Shown here: positions 1 through 8,275 of the stretch, piece after piece
Numbering within the stretch: position 1 is the stretch's first letter
Layout of the letters: every line of letters begins with the position of its first letter
Source: Bacteroidota bacterium
GTDB lineage: Bacteria; Bacteroidota; Bacteroidia; UBA4408
Direction: 5' to 3'
NCBI GenBank assembly: GCA_963169745.1
Contig: CAUJCU010000016.1
Span: 1 to 64,000 of the forward strand
DNA: 64,000 nt
Made by a program: the position numbers and the translations under genes
The notes under the pieces: generated by a model
What the model saw: only the letters and a program-made list of their open reading frames with translations
Told to the model about the DNA's origin: nothing
Databases searched by the model: none

Positions 1-311
1 CAGTCCTGAACCTCAACGTTAAGAGTGTATGTTGCTGAATAGCCAGTCTCGGGGTTATTGTAGTCAACCGTTGCAGAATAAGTTCCGTCTTCAAATTTAC
101 AGCCATTAGAATATTCGTTATTTTCTTCATTACTTTCTTCATTGTTATCTTCGTTTGAGTAATTTGATGAACCACTCTGAAAACTATTATCATCGTTGCT
201 TGATGAACTGCTTTGAGTTGAAGAATTATTTTCACTTTGTTTTTCAGATTTGGAAGAACAAGATAATAGAGTGAATAATAAAAATGTTCCAATCAATACT
301 TTTCTTTTCAT
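1..311 (-). CDS. Lipoprotein, C-terminus beyond window edge
   Basis: The gene reads leftwards from the ATG at 309-311 and is still open at base 1, so the C-terminus is missing. The first 20 or so residues are a lipoprotein signal: a basic start (MKRK), a hydrophobic stretch and a lipobox ending LLSCSS. A Ser/Asn/Glu-rich linker follows to about residue 70, and then a folded-looking part begins (GCKFEDGTYSATVDY). It is therefore probably a membrane-anchored lipoprotein. The family was not recognised. It starts 2 nt after the stop of the exported protein at 314-673, so the two probably form one transcription unit. Confidence 0.75.
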   Translation of the reverse strand, partial: MKRKVLIGTFLLFTLLSCSSKSEKQSENNSSTQSSSSSNDDNSFQSGSSNYSNEDNNEESNEENNEYSNGCKFEDGTYSATVDYNNPETGYSATYTLNVEVQD

Positions 312-313
312 AA

Positions 314-673
314 TTAATCAATAAAAATTATTTCTCCTTTGTCATAACCGTAATTGCTTTCTACTATAAGGATTACATCATCGCCCGTAGCATACTCATA
401 GCAATACCTTGTTTCAACGTATATGTCCTGTCCATCTACTTTATAAAGATTAGATGCTTTTCTTGTTACCGAAAGTTTGTATTTGCCTTCGTCAAGTTTC
501 GTTGGAACTAAAATGTATTCAGCTTCTTCGATTTCACCACTTGTCGTTAAAACTTTAACATCACTTTCCGCTTCAATTGCTTTGTAAAAGTTTTTGACAT
601 CGCATTTTGTTTGTCCGTAAGTTACAGTTGCAAAAAATAGGATGATTGAGAATGTTAATAGTCGTTTATTCAT
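314..673 (-). CDS. Small exported protein of unknown function
   Basis: The product has 119 residues. The first 20 form a Sec signal peptide (MNKRLLTFSIILFF, cleavage after TYG). The mature part is short, mostly beta-type and acidic, with two cysteines (TKCDVKN near the start and TRYCYEY near residue 91) that could form a disulphide in the periplasm. No family was recognised. The lipoprotein gene follows 2 nt downstream, which suggests joint expression and possibly a joint role at the envelope. Confidence 0.7.
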   Translation of the reverse strand: MNKRLLTFSIILFFATVTYGQTKCDVKNFYKAIEAESDVKVLTTSGEIEEAEYILVPTKLDEGKYKLSVTRKASNLYKVDGQDIYVETRYCYEYATGDDVILIVESNYGYDKGEIIFID

Positions 674-811
674 TTTCTGTCGGTTTTGTAAAATTACACA
701 TAACTCCCAAATATACGAAGTTTTTGTAATTTTTAGAAAATTATACTAAAATAAGTCAAATTATTTATTAAGTAGTTGAAAATACGTGTAATAACTGTTT
801 TTAAAACTTCG

Positions 812-832
812 TACTATACTGCGTGTATAGTA
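812..832. promoter_or_regulatory. Perfect inverted repeat upstream of recombinase gene
   Basis: TACTATAC (812-819) and GTATAGTA (825-832) are perfect inverted copies separated by TGCGT. The repeat ends right beside a TTG at 833-835 and 40 nt before the preferred recombinase start. The geometry fits either an operator over the promoter or the core of a tyrosine-recombinase site. Which one it is cannot be told from the sequence. Confidence 0.45.
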
Positions 833-852
833 TTGATTAAAATTTTATGTTG

Positions 853-861
853 TACTTTTGC
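853..861 (+). promoter_or_regulatory. Bacteroidota -7 element of recombinase gene
   Basis: TACTTTTGC matches the Bacteroidota -7 consensus TAnnTTTG and lies 11 nt before the ATG at 872. A TTG at 833-835 is a possible -33 element, although the 17-nt spacing is shorter than usual. The element makes the upstream in-frame ATG at 776 an unlikely start. Confidence 0.5.
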
Positions 862-871
862 TTTAATAAAT

Positions 872-1978
872 ATGAAAAATGCGAAGATTATGACTCCTGA
901 AGATTTAAACAATTTTATGACGAAAAATTTTACATTTCAGTTAGGCTCACATAAACGTAAAGAGGTAATATGGATAATATTTCCGTATAATGCTGATCTA
1001 ATAAAATTTCTAAAGTCTAACTTTAAACCATTCTGGAGCAATAGCCTTAAAATGTGGTATGTTTACGACACCGTTTTCAATAGAAAACTAATAGGTTTGG
1101 AGCAAAAGTTATTTAGCAATACTCTTTTCTTCGAAATTGCTCCTGAAAATCAACAAGCACTTCAAAAATATATCGAACAGCTTCAACTAAAGGGCTATAG
1201 TGCCAACACCATACGTACCTATACCAACGAATTTATTCAACTCCTAAAAACATTAAAAAAATACCCTATAAATCAACTTACCTCTCAAAAATTACGGTCT
1301 TATTTTTTATACTGTATTAATACATTAAAATTATCCGAAAACCTTATTCATAGCCGCATGAATGCGATTAAATTTTATTTTGAACAGGTTCTTTTCCGCG
1401 AAAAATTGTTTTTAGAAATACCCAGACCTCGTAAACATAGTACTTTGCCCAAGGCCATTTCAGTAAGAGATATAAGAAAAATGCTTGCCGTTGTAAAAAA
1501 TATAAAACATGAATTATTATTAAAAATGTGTTATGGTATGGGTTTACGAGTAAGTGAGTTGGTCAATCTCAAAATATCTGATATTGATAGTGGTAGTATG
1601 CAGGTGTTTATTAGTCGAAGTAAAGGTAAGAAAGACAGAATTGTTGCCTTACCCCAATCGGTACTTGAACTGTTAAGAACATATTATAAAGAATACAAAC
1701 CTCAAAAATACCTTTTTGAAGGCCAAAGAGGCGGGCAATATGCTGTGCGCTCAGCGCAATTAGTGTTTAAATCGGCTTTAGAAAAAGCTAAAATAAATAA
1801 AAAGGTAGGTATTCACGGATTACGACATAGTTATGCCACACATTTGATTGAGCAAGGCACAGATATACTTTTTGTAAAAGACTTACTGGGTCATAATAAT
1901 ATAAAAACTACTATGATTTATACCCATATTACTGATATATCAAAAAGAAAGATTAAGAGCCCTTTAGACAATATCTGA
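872..1978 (+). CDS. Tyrosine recombinase/integrase
   Basis: This is a site-specific DNA recombinase of the phage-integrase/Xer superfamily, about 368 residues from the start at 872. The frame is open from 776, but the -7 element at 853 favours 872. After a short N-terminal part with a W-S-x-W-Y pattern (residues about 35-60) comes a SAM-like core-binding domain (about 95-180). The catalytic domain shows the expected residues: Arg in GLRVSEL, HGLRHSYATHL, LLGHNN and the nucleophile Tyr in MIYTHI. All catalytic residues appear intact. No cargo genes or clear attachment-site pair surround it. A 21-bp palindrome lies just upstream. It is not XerC, which is encoded separately at 4476. Its substrate is unknown. 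Confidence 0.85.
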   Translation: MKNAKIMTPEDLNNFMTKNFTFQLGSHKRKEVIWIIFPYNADLIKFLKSNFKPFWSNSLKMWYVYDTVFNRKLIGLEQKLFSNTLFFEIAPENQQALQKYIEQLQLKGYSANTIRTYTNEFIQLLKTLKKYPINQLTSQKLRSYFLYCINTLKLSENLIHSRMNAIKFYFEQVLFREKLFLEIPRPRKHSTLPKAISVRDIRKMLAVVKNIKHELLLKMCYGMGLRVSELVNLKISDIDSGSMQVFISRSKGKKDRIVALPQSVLELLRTYYKEYKPQKYLFEGQRGGQYAVRSAQLVFKSALEKAKINKKVGIHGLRHSYATHLIEQGTDILFVKDLLGHNNIKTTMIYTHITDISKRKIKSPLDNI

Positions 1979-2359
1979 GTTAATATTTTTAAAATATTTA
2001 GGTGTTGTAAAAACGCATTCAATAACTCCATTTGTATGAGTGAGGGGCTTAGTTTAGGGCGTTTTTATATGTTTCTTAATAGCAGTGCATAATTCTTTCC
2101 AGTTTTGATTAAACCTAAGTTTATTTTACGGTATGTTAGTTTCTAATAATTTGAGGCTAAGAAACACCTTGCTCAAAACATAGCAGTATCCTTTAAAAAC
2201 CAGATTAGTTAAAATATGAATTGTTTAAAAAGTTATATTAATACTTTTTTATAGAAGAATACATTCTATTGAACTTTGAAAATGGATTTAATTATTATCT
2301 ATAAGTCTTGATTATTATCAAAACTTTATTTTTATACTTGTCCCATAATCCATCCAGCT
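1979..2359. other. Intergenic region with long hairpin
   Basis: No gene was seen in these 381 bases. AAAAACGC at about 2009 and GCGTTTTT at about 2060-2067 are inverted copies enclosing some 43 nt and could act as a weak terminator for the recombinase gene. The rest is AT-rich with no coding pattern. Confidence 0.4.
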
Positions 2360-2893
2360 ATGTTAGAGCAAGAAATAAAAAAAGTGATAAGAGATGTACC
2401 AGATTTTCCCAAGCCTGGCATAGTTTTTAAAGATATTACTCCAATTTTACAAAATTCCGATATGTGTTGGAAAATTACCGAACAATTGGCAAATATGGCT
2501 CGTACGCATCAAATAAATGCTGTTTTGGGAATTGAGAGTAGAGGGTTTTTGTTTGGTTTTTTATTAGCTCATTTTATGCAGGTTCCGTTTATTCCAATAC
2601 GTAAGGCAGGAAAGTTACCCTATAAAACCATTCGTGAAAGTTACGATTTAGAATATGGTTCAGCAGCTATTGAAATGCATAGTGACGCCCTTTTTAAGGG
2701 AGCCAAAGTTATGATTCATGATGACTTACTGGCCACTGGTGGAACTGCTGCGGCTGCTGCTAATTTGGTTAAAAAAGCCGGGGCCGAAGTAGCCTGTTTC
2801 TCCTTTTTGGTAGCACTCCATTTCTTAAACGGAAAAGAAAAACTTCTACTCGAGTGCCCACATATACACACTTTGGTTAATTATACCGAGTAA
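2360..2893 (+). CDS. apt: Adenine phosphoribosyltransferase
   Basis: The enzyme makes AMP from adenine and PRPP in purine salvage and acts in the cytoplasm. The 177-residue length is normal for the family. The N-terminus (DVPDFPKPGIVFKDITPIL) is the typical Apt start. GIESRGFLFG is the PP-binding loop, and VMIHDDLLATGGT (about residues 115-127) is the PRPP-binding motif. The gene is monocistronic, with AT-rich spacers on both sides. Confidence 0.96.
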   Translation: MLEQEIKKVIRDVPDFPKPGIVFKDITPILQNSDMCWKITEQLANMARTHQINAVLGIESRGFLFGFLLAHFMQVPFIPIRKAGKLPYKTIRESYDLEYGSAAIEMHSDALFKGAKVMIHDDLLATGGTAAAAANLVKKAGAEVACFSFLVALHFLNGKEKLLLECPHIHTLVNYTE

Positions 2894-2988
2894 GCTCCAG
2901 AAGGTGTAGTTTTACCATTATTGTCAATTTAAAAATTGCTCTGAACTTTTCATTTGTAAATTCAATTTTATAGCGTTCAAATTTTTTT

Positions 2989-2996
2989 TACTTTTG
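2989..2996 (+). promoter_or_regulatory. -7 promoter element of acyl-CoA dehydrogenase gene
   Basis: TACTTTTG matches TAnnTTTG and overlaps the alternative TTG start at 2994. This is why the ATG at 3015 is preferred as the translation start. Confidence 0.5.
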
Positions 2997-3014
2997 TCCA
3001 CTAAATTTTTAGAA

Positions 3015-4154
3015 ATGGATTTTAGTTTAAACGAAAATCAGCTTATGATAGCTGATATGATTAAAAAATTTGGTGACGAAAATATACGTCCAAACCTAAT
3101 GGAGTGGGACGAAACTCAGACTTTTCCTATTGACGTTTTTAGAAAATTAGGCGAGCTCGGTTTAATGGGGGTTTTAGTTCCACAAGAGTATGGTGGCTCG
3201 GGCTTCACTTATAATGAGTACGTTACGGCAATAAGTGAGTTAGGAAAAATTTGTGGCTCCATAGCGCTTTCAATGGCCGCTCACAATTCCTTATGTACCG
3301 GTCATATCCTATCTTTTGGGAATGAGGAGCAAAAGAAAAAATACTTACCTAAACTGGCTACCGGTGAATGGATTGGCGCCTGGGGCCTTACCGAACCTAA
3401 TACCGGATCAGATGCAATGCGTATGCAATGTGTAGCCAAACAAGAGGGCGATTATTGGGTATTAAACGGAACCAAATGTTGGATTACACATGGCAAAAGC
3501 GGTCATGTTGCTGTTGTAATAGCGCGTACAGGCAATTTACTCGATTCGCACGGAATGACGGCTTTTTTTGTAGAGCGCGGAACTCCCGGATTTAATGCCG
3601 GTAAAAAAGAAAATAAGCTAGGCATGAGAGCGTCTGAAACTGCCGAAATGATTTTTGATAACTGCCGCGTACACAAAAGCCAGATATTAGGGAATGTAGG
3701 AGATGGCTTTATTCAGGCTATGAAAATTTTAGATGGAGGACGCATTTCTATTGCTTCTTTATCTCTGGGTATAGCTAAAGGTGCTTACGAAGCCTCCGTT
3801 AAATATGCTAAAGAGCGCGAACAGTTTGGACAGCCCATTGCTAACTTTCAGGCAATTGCTTTTAAATTAGCCGATATGGCTACCGAAATTGAAGCTGCAG
3901 AATTATTGATTTACCAAGCTGCGTACCTTAAAAATAACCACAAAAAAGTAACTAAAGAAAGCGCTTTTGCCAAATATTATGCCTCAGAAGTAGCTGTAAA
4001 ATGTTCTGTTGAAGCCGTTCAAATATTTGGCGGCTATGGTTATACTAAAGACTTTCCGGTTGAAAAGTTCTATCGCGACAGTAAACTTTGTACTATAGGC
4101 GAAGGCACTTCAGAAATTCAAAAACTGGTAATTGCCCGCGAAATATTTAAATAA
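3015..4154 (+). CDS. Acyl-CoA dehydrogenase
   Basis: This FAD enzyme oxidises acyl-CoA to trans-2-enoyl-CoA and passes electrons to electron-transfer flavoprotein. The length from 3015 is 379 residues, usual for short- or branched-chain members. The signature AWGLTEPNTGSDA lies around residue 130, and the C-terminal QIFGGYGYTKDFPVEKFYRD and IGEGTSEIQKLVIAREI motifs are present. The base is probably the Glu of the GEGTSEIQ region, as in short-chain types. Substrate chain length cannot be told. No ETF genes are nearby. Confidence 0.92.
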   Translation: MDFSLNENQLMIADMIKKFGDENIRPNLMEWDETQTFPIDVFRKLGELGLMGVLVPQEYGGSGFTYNEYVTAISELGKICGSIALSMAAHNSLCTGHILSFGNEEQKKKYLPKLATGEWIGAWGLTEPNTGSDAMRMQCVAKQEGDYWVLNGTKCWITHGKSGHVAVVIARTGNLLDSHGMTAFFVERGTPGFNAGKKENKLGMRASETAEMIFDNCRVHKSQILGNVGDGFIQAMKILDGGRISIASLSLGIAKGAYEASVKYAKEREQFGQPIANFQAIAFKLADMATEIEAAELLIYQAAYLKNNHKKVTKESAFAKYYASEVAVKCSVEAVQIFGGYGYTKDFPVEKFYRDSKLCTIGEGTSEIQKLVIAREIFK

Positions 4155-4156
4155 TT

Positions 4157-4188
4157 TTGTTATTTATTAAATTAAGCAGTATATTTGC
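4157..4188 (+). promoter_or_regulatory. rpsU promoter
   Basis: TTG at 4157-4159, a 20-nt spacer and TATATTTGC at 4180-4188 match the Bacteroidota consensus TTG-N19-21-TAnnTTTG. The element lies 33 nt before the rpsU start. Confidence 0.7.
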
Positions 4189-4221
4189 AGCCTCAAAAAA
4201 AAATTATTTAACAAATAACTA

Positions 4222-4413
4222 ATGATTATAGTACCGGTAAAAGACAGCGAACCTATTGATAAGGTTTTAAAAAAGTTCAAAAAGAAAGTAGAGAAAACTG
4301 GAATGATTCGTGAGCTTCGTGACAGACAAAAATTTACAAAACCGTCTGTTTTAAGAAGAGAAGAACTTAAAAAAGCTGCTTACAAACAACGTTTAATGCA
4401 GCAAGAAATATAA
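4222..4413 (+). CDS. rpsU: 30S ribosomal protein S21
   Basis: This small, very basic protein of 63 residues belongs to the small ribosomal subunit. Family features are the N-terminal PVKDSEPIDKVLKKFKKK, the central ELRDRQKFTKPS and the Lys/Arg-rich C-terminus. It has its own promoter and is followed by a strong terminator, so it is probably expressed at a high level independently of xerC downstream. Confidence 0.96.
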   Translation: MIIVPVKDSEPIDKVLKKFKKKVEKTGMIRELRDRQKFTKPSVLRREELKKAAYKQRLMQQEI

Positions 4414-4435
4414 TTTTCTTCTGAAATAATATTTG

Positions 4436-4475
4436 AATACCTTTGATTATTGATTAAATCAAAGGTATTTTTTTT
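4436..4475 (+). terminator. rpsU terminator abutting xerC start
   Basis: AATACCTTTGATT (4436-4448) and AATCAAAGGTATT (4457-4469) form a 13-bp stem with an 8-nt loop, followed by a run of T. The run ends against the xerC ATG at 4476, so the hairpin also occupies the whole xerC leader. Confidence 0.85.
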
Positions 4476-5351
4476 ATGGATATTACCGACTTTATTGCTT
4501 ATTTAACGTATCAAAAAAAGTTTTCTGCTCACTCCATAACCGCTTATAAAAACGACTTAAATGATTTTTGGAAATATTTGGAGCAAAGCAAAATTGAAGC
4601 TCTTAATGAGGTAAATCATATTCTTATACGAAGCTGGTTAGTTTCATTGCTCGAAAGCGGTATGGATGCCCGTAGCGTAAACCGTAAAATTTCAACACTA
4701 AAATCATATTACCGTTTTTTAATTAAAGAGGGGCAGGTTACACAAAACCCAATGGCTAAAATTTTGAGCCCCAAAACAACCAAAAAACTCCCTGTGTTTA
4801 TTGATAAAACACAAATGGAAAACCTGTTTGATTCGACAGTCTTTGATACGGATTTTGAAGGACAAAGAAACCGGTTGATATTATTGCTTTTTTACTATAC
4901 CGGAATGCGCTTATCAGAGCTAATTGGATTAAAAAAAGAGGCTATTGACTTAAGTCAAAATCAACTAAAGGTACTTGGAAAAAGAAATAAAGAGCGTATC
5001 ATCCCATTTACTCTTGATATGCATAAAGAAATTGAAAATTTCTTACAACTTGCCTCGCCTAATTACACAGCATCACCATTTTTATTTTCACAAAAAAATG
5101 GCAATAAGCTACAAGCAAAGCAGGTATATACTATTGTAAATAGTGCTTTATCAAAAGTAACTACGGTACACAAAAAAAGCCCCCATATTTTGCGCCATAC
5201 CTTTGCTACACACATGCTCAACAACGGTGCCGATTTAAATGCCATTAAAGAAATATTAGGACATGCCAATCTTTCAGCCACACAGGTTTATACCCATAAC
5301 AGCATCGAAAAACTAAAAAATATTCACAAACTGGCACACCCTAAAGCATAA
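4476..5351 (+). CDS. xerC: Tyrosine recombinase XerC/XerD-like
   Basis: The 291-residue protein has the length of the Xer recombinases that resolve chromosome dimers at dif. The N-terminal domain (residues 1-85) has the usual start FIAYLTYQKKFSAHSITAYK. Catalytic residues are seen as Arg in GMRLSELIGL, Lys in VLGKRNK, HILRHTFATHML, LGHANL and Tyr in QVYTHNS. The start has no space for a ribosome-binding site because the rpsU terminator runs up to it, so expression probably depends on read-through. It converges with the ferredoxin gene, 5 nt apart. Confidence 0.92.
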   Translation: MDITDFIAYLTYQKKFSAHSITAYKNDLNDFWKYLEQSKIEALNEVNHILIRSWLVSLLESGMDARSVNRKISTLKSYYRFLIKEGQVTQNPMAKILSPKTTKKLPVFIDKTQMENLFDSTVFDTDFEGQRNRLILLLFYYTGMRLSELIGLKKEAIDLSQNQLKVLGKRNKERIIPFTLDMHKEIENFLQLASPNYTASPFLFSQKNGNKLQAKQVYTIVNSALSKVTTVHKKSPHILRHTFATHMLNNGADLNAIKEILGHANLSATQVYTHNSIEKLKNIHKLAHPKA

Positions 5352-5356
5352 CAGTA

Positions 5357-5584
5357 TTAGGATGATGTAACTTTAATAATTTTTACCGGGCACGATTTAG
5401 CAGCATTCAGGCACGCCTCTAACTCATCTTCACGCGCTTTAACCGTATAAAACCCTCTTCGCTCCCGCGAATGGAGCAAAACAGCTTTCCCATCTTTTTT
5501 CGACATTGTAAACCTTTGGGGCGCATATTCACAACAATAGTTACACCCTATGCATTTACTTCGTTGCAGGGTAATTGTAATCAT
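5357..5584 (-). CDS. Small [4Fe-4S] ferredoxin-like protein
   Basis: This 75-residue protein carries a CxxCxxC cluster motif (C11, C14, C17 in KCIGCNYCCEYAP) and a distal Cys before Pro (SCPVKII), as in single-cluster ferredoxins. It would carry one iron-sulphur cluster for electron transfer in the cytoplasm. Its start overlaps the last bases of the U32 gene (ATGA, 5581-5584), so the pair is translationally coupled. This suggests the ferredoxin supplies electrons to, or helps assemble, the U32 enzyme. That link is inference. Confidence 0.85.
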   Translation of the reverse strand: MITITLQRSKCIGCNYCCEYAPQRFTMSKKDGKAVLLHSRERRGFYTVKAREDELEACLNAAKSCPVKIIKVTSS

Positions 5585-6822
5585 TCGGTATTACTTACCA
5601 GTTTATACAACTTATCACTTTTGCGTATTGGGGTTTCCAATTTTATGGCACACAAATCACCTTTTACCACTTCATGCACAGGGCCGTTGGTGGTATGTAG
5701 TTCTTCTACAACACTTTCAATTACACCGGTAGTAGGTCCGGTAACTAATATTGAATCTCCAATTTTAAGTGAGTTGGTCTCAATTTGAAATTCGGCTACT
5801 CCTATTTTACTGAAATAATTATTTCCTTTTCCCAAATAAACTTTGCGAAGCTTGGCCTTTGAGCCTGATGTATTGGCCCATTCTCCTAATTGTTGGCCTA
5901 AATAATATCCTGACCAAAAACCTCGGTTATACACATTTTCCATTTTTTCTTTCCATTGTAAGGCTTGCTCTTTGGTATAGGTACCTGCAAAATAGGAATC
6001 AGCCGCCTGTCGGTAACATGATGTAACTGTTTTTACATACTCGGGGCCCTTTCCACGGCCTTCAATTTTTAATACCGTAACACCCGATTTCAAAACATCG
6101 TCTAAAAAATCTATGGTACATAAATCTTGTGCCGACATAATGTATTCATTCTCTATGGCAAATTCATGACCTTCTTCTTGGTCTGTAACCTTATAGGTTC
6201 TTCTGCAATTTTGAATGCAGGCTCCTCGGTTTGCCGAAGCATTATGAGTATGCAGGCTCAAATAGCATTTCCCCGAAACTGCCATACATAAGGCACCATG
6301 AACAAATATCTCAATTTCTATTAACCTTCCCGATGGGCCTTTAATTTGTTCGGCTTTTATGGTATCCGTAATTTTCTTTACCTGTGTTAAACTCAGCTCT
6401 CTGGCTAAAACAATGGTATCGGCAAATAAGGCATAAAACTTAACCGTTTCAATATTGGTAACATTTACCTGAGTCGAAATATGAACCTCCATTTGAACCG
6501 ATCGGGCATAGGCTATAACCGCTTGGTCGGCAGCAATAATGGCTGTAATTCCAGCATCTTTAGCCGCATTAATAATAGTTTTAATTACTGATAAATCATG
6601 ATCATACACAATTGTATTTAGTGTAATATAGGAGCGAATATTGTTCTCCTTACAAATACGGGCTACTTCTAAAATATCATTTATTGTAAAATTCATGGTA
6701 GCTCGGGCACGCATATTAAGCTGCTCTACTCCAAAATAAACCGAATTGGCCCCACCTTGTATGGCTGCCATCAAAGAGTCAAAGCCTCCGGCTGGAGCCA
6801 TTATTTCAATATAATTTTTCAT
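5581..6822 (-). CDS. Peptidase U32 family protein (TrhP/YegQ-like)
   Basis: The 413-residue protein belongs to the U32 family. Its E. coli and B. subtilis relatives TrhP/YegQ and YrrO are needed for 5-hydroxyuridine at tRNA position 34 and are not true proteases. The N-terminus (IMAPAGGFDSLMAAIQGGANSVYFG) is the TIM-barrel start. The family Cys cluster lies around residues 176-205 (GALCMAVSGKCYLS, RGACIQNCRRTY), consistent with an iron-sulphur site. A C-terminal beta domain (about 330-413) matches the longer YegQ/YrrO type. It overlaps the ferredoxin gene by 4 nt. Confidence 0.88.
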   Translation of the reverse strand: MKNYIEIMAPAGGFDSLMAAIQGGANSVYFGVEQLNMRARATMNFTINDILEVARICKENNIRSYITLNTIVYDHDLSVIKTIINAAKDAGITAIIAADQAVIAYARSVQMEVHISTQVNVTNIETVKFYALFADTIVLARELSLTQVKKITDTIKAEQIKGPSGRLIEIEIFVHGALCMAVSGKCYLSLHTHNASANRGACIQNCRRTYKVTDQEEGHEFAIENEYIMSAQDLCTIDFLDDVLKSGVTVLKIEGRGKGPEYVKTVTSCYRQAADSYFAGTYTKEQALQWKEKMENVYNRGFWSGYYLGQQLGEWANTSGSKAKLRKVYLGKGNNYFSKIGVAEFQIETNSLKIGDSILVTGPTTGVIESVVEELHTTNGPVHEVVKGDLCAIKLETPIRKSDKLYKLVSNTE

Positions 6823-6940
6823 GATTGGGCTGCAAAGTTAAACTAATTTATAATGATTTTAAATTTGAAAATTATTTTTTATAGACCACCGGCTCGGTGT
6901 ATGATAGGTAAAATTTACATCTTTATGAAACCCTCACAAA

Positions 6941-8146
6941 TCAGCTTTTCTGTAATCTTTTATGAAGTATGTAAATCCCAATAGCTACTGTTATTCCAAA
7001 TAAAAACAAAATCATCCATAAAGTATTAAAACCGGCATGGGTAATAGTTTGTGTGGCTATTATTGGAGTTATAATTTGAGCTACACTCCAGGTCATACTA
7101 TAAAATGATGCATAACTCCCCTTTTTATTGGCTCCTGCTCTATTTATCATAAAAGTGGACATAAAGGGCATGGCCATCATTTCAGAGCCTGTTACTAATA
7201 GTATTGAAACTATAAGCCAAATATAATTTGATGCAAAAAATAATAGAAAATAATTTGCTGCCAGTAACAAGGCACCCAATATAACAAATTGTAAAGGCTG
7301 AAGCTTATGTTCAATCTTATAAATAATAACCATTTCAATAGCTGCAACTAAAATGCCATTTAAGCCCATGAGTAAGCCTATCTGTTGTTCGCTTAAGTGA
7401 TGTACCTCTTTGTAGTAAAGGGGCATAGTGCTAAACATTTGGAAAAAACCGGTAGCATATAAAACTCCAAGTAAAGTAAAAAGCAGGTAAGGTTTATCGT
7501 TAAAGGGAGAAATGCTATTTTCATTTATGTTAGCTATTTGCTGTTTATTTTCGGGCATCTTATGTTTATCACGAACTAAAAAAATGAGAATAAAGGCTGC
7601 ACTAATACACGAAAATCCATCGGCATAAAACAATAAACTAAAATTATGGCTTGCCAATAAGCCGCCCAATGATGGACCAACAGAAAAGCCAAGATTGGTA
7701 GCCAGGCGATTGAGTGATAAGGAACGGGTAAAGTTCTCGGGCTTACTATATACCGAAATAGCAGCCATATTTGCAGGCCTAAACGCTTCGCCAAACAAAC
7801 TAACTAAAAAAGTAAAAAATGTGATGAGATAAAAATTTTGTATATGAGCCAGCAAAATAAAAAGTAAGCCCCCGCTTATGAGGCTAAAAATCATAACACT
7901 TCGGTAGCCCAACTTATCGGCCATTAAACCACCGGCAAAAACGCCAAGCAATGAGCCTAAACCAAACATAGAAATAATAGTGCCGGCTTCTGTTACACTA
8001 AAGTTTAGTTTGTCAGTTGCATAAACACTCATAAAAATAAGCACCATGGTTCCGCTACGGTTAACCAACATGGCTAATGATAAATACCAAACTTCTTTAC
8101 TAATACCCGAAAAAGCTTGAGTAAAGGTACTTTTGAGCGAATTCAT
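6941..8146 (-). CDS. Major facilitator superfamily transporter
   Basis: This inner-membrane secondary transporter has 401 residues and about 12 predicted hydrophobic segments. The family loop between helices 2 and 3 is present (FAGGLMADKLGYRSVMI). The resemblance is to drug/sugar efflux-type MFS proteins, but the substrate cannot be told. The gene is monocistronic between the U32 and sigma-factor genes. Confidence 0.88.
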   Translation of the reverse strand: MNSLKSTFTQAFSGISKEVWYLSLAMLVNRSGTMVLIFMSVYATDKLNFSVTEAGTIISMFGLGSLLGVFAGGLMADKLGYRSVMIFSLISGGLLFILLAHIQNFYLITFFTFLVSLFGEAFRPANMAAISVYSKPENFTRSLSLNRLATNLGFSVGPSLGGLLASHNFSLLFYADGFSCISAAFILIFLVRDKHKMPENKQQIANINENSISPFNDKPYLLFTLLGVLYATGFFQMFSTMPLYYKEVHHLSEQQIGLLMGLNGILVAAIEMVIIYKIEHKLQPLQFVILGALLLAANYFLLFFASNYIWLIVSILLVTGSEMMAMPFMSTFMINRAGANKKGSYASFYSMTWSVAQIITPIIATQTITHAGFNTLWMILFLFGITVAIGIYILHKRLQKS

Positions 8147-8275
8147 ACAAATTACCCTGAAAATATCAGCTTTAATATAAAAGGATAAACGATTGGTGTT
8201 CTAAATAAAGCCCGAAAATACGCTTTATTTAGGACTGCGAAAAGTAAAAATAAAAAGTAGAATGAGGTGTAAAAA

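Noticed and set aside
2009-2067. Attachment site of the recombinase
   Set aside because: The arms AAAAACGC/GCGTTTTT are far apart and enclose 43 nt without symmetry, more like a weak terminator than a crossover site.
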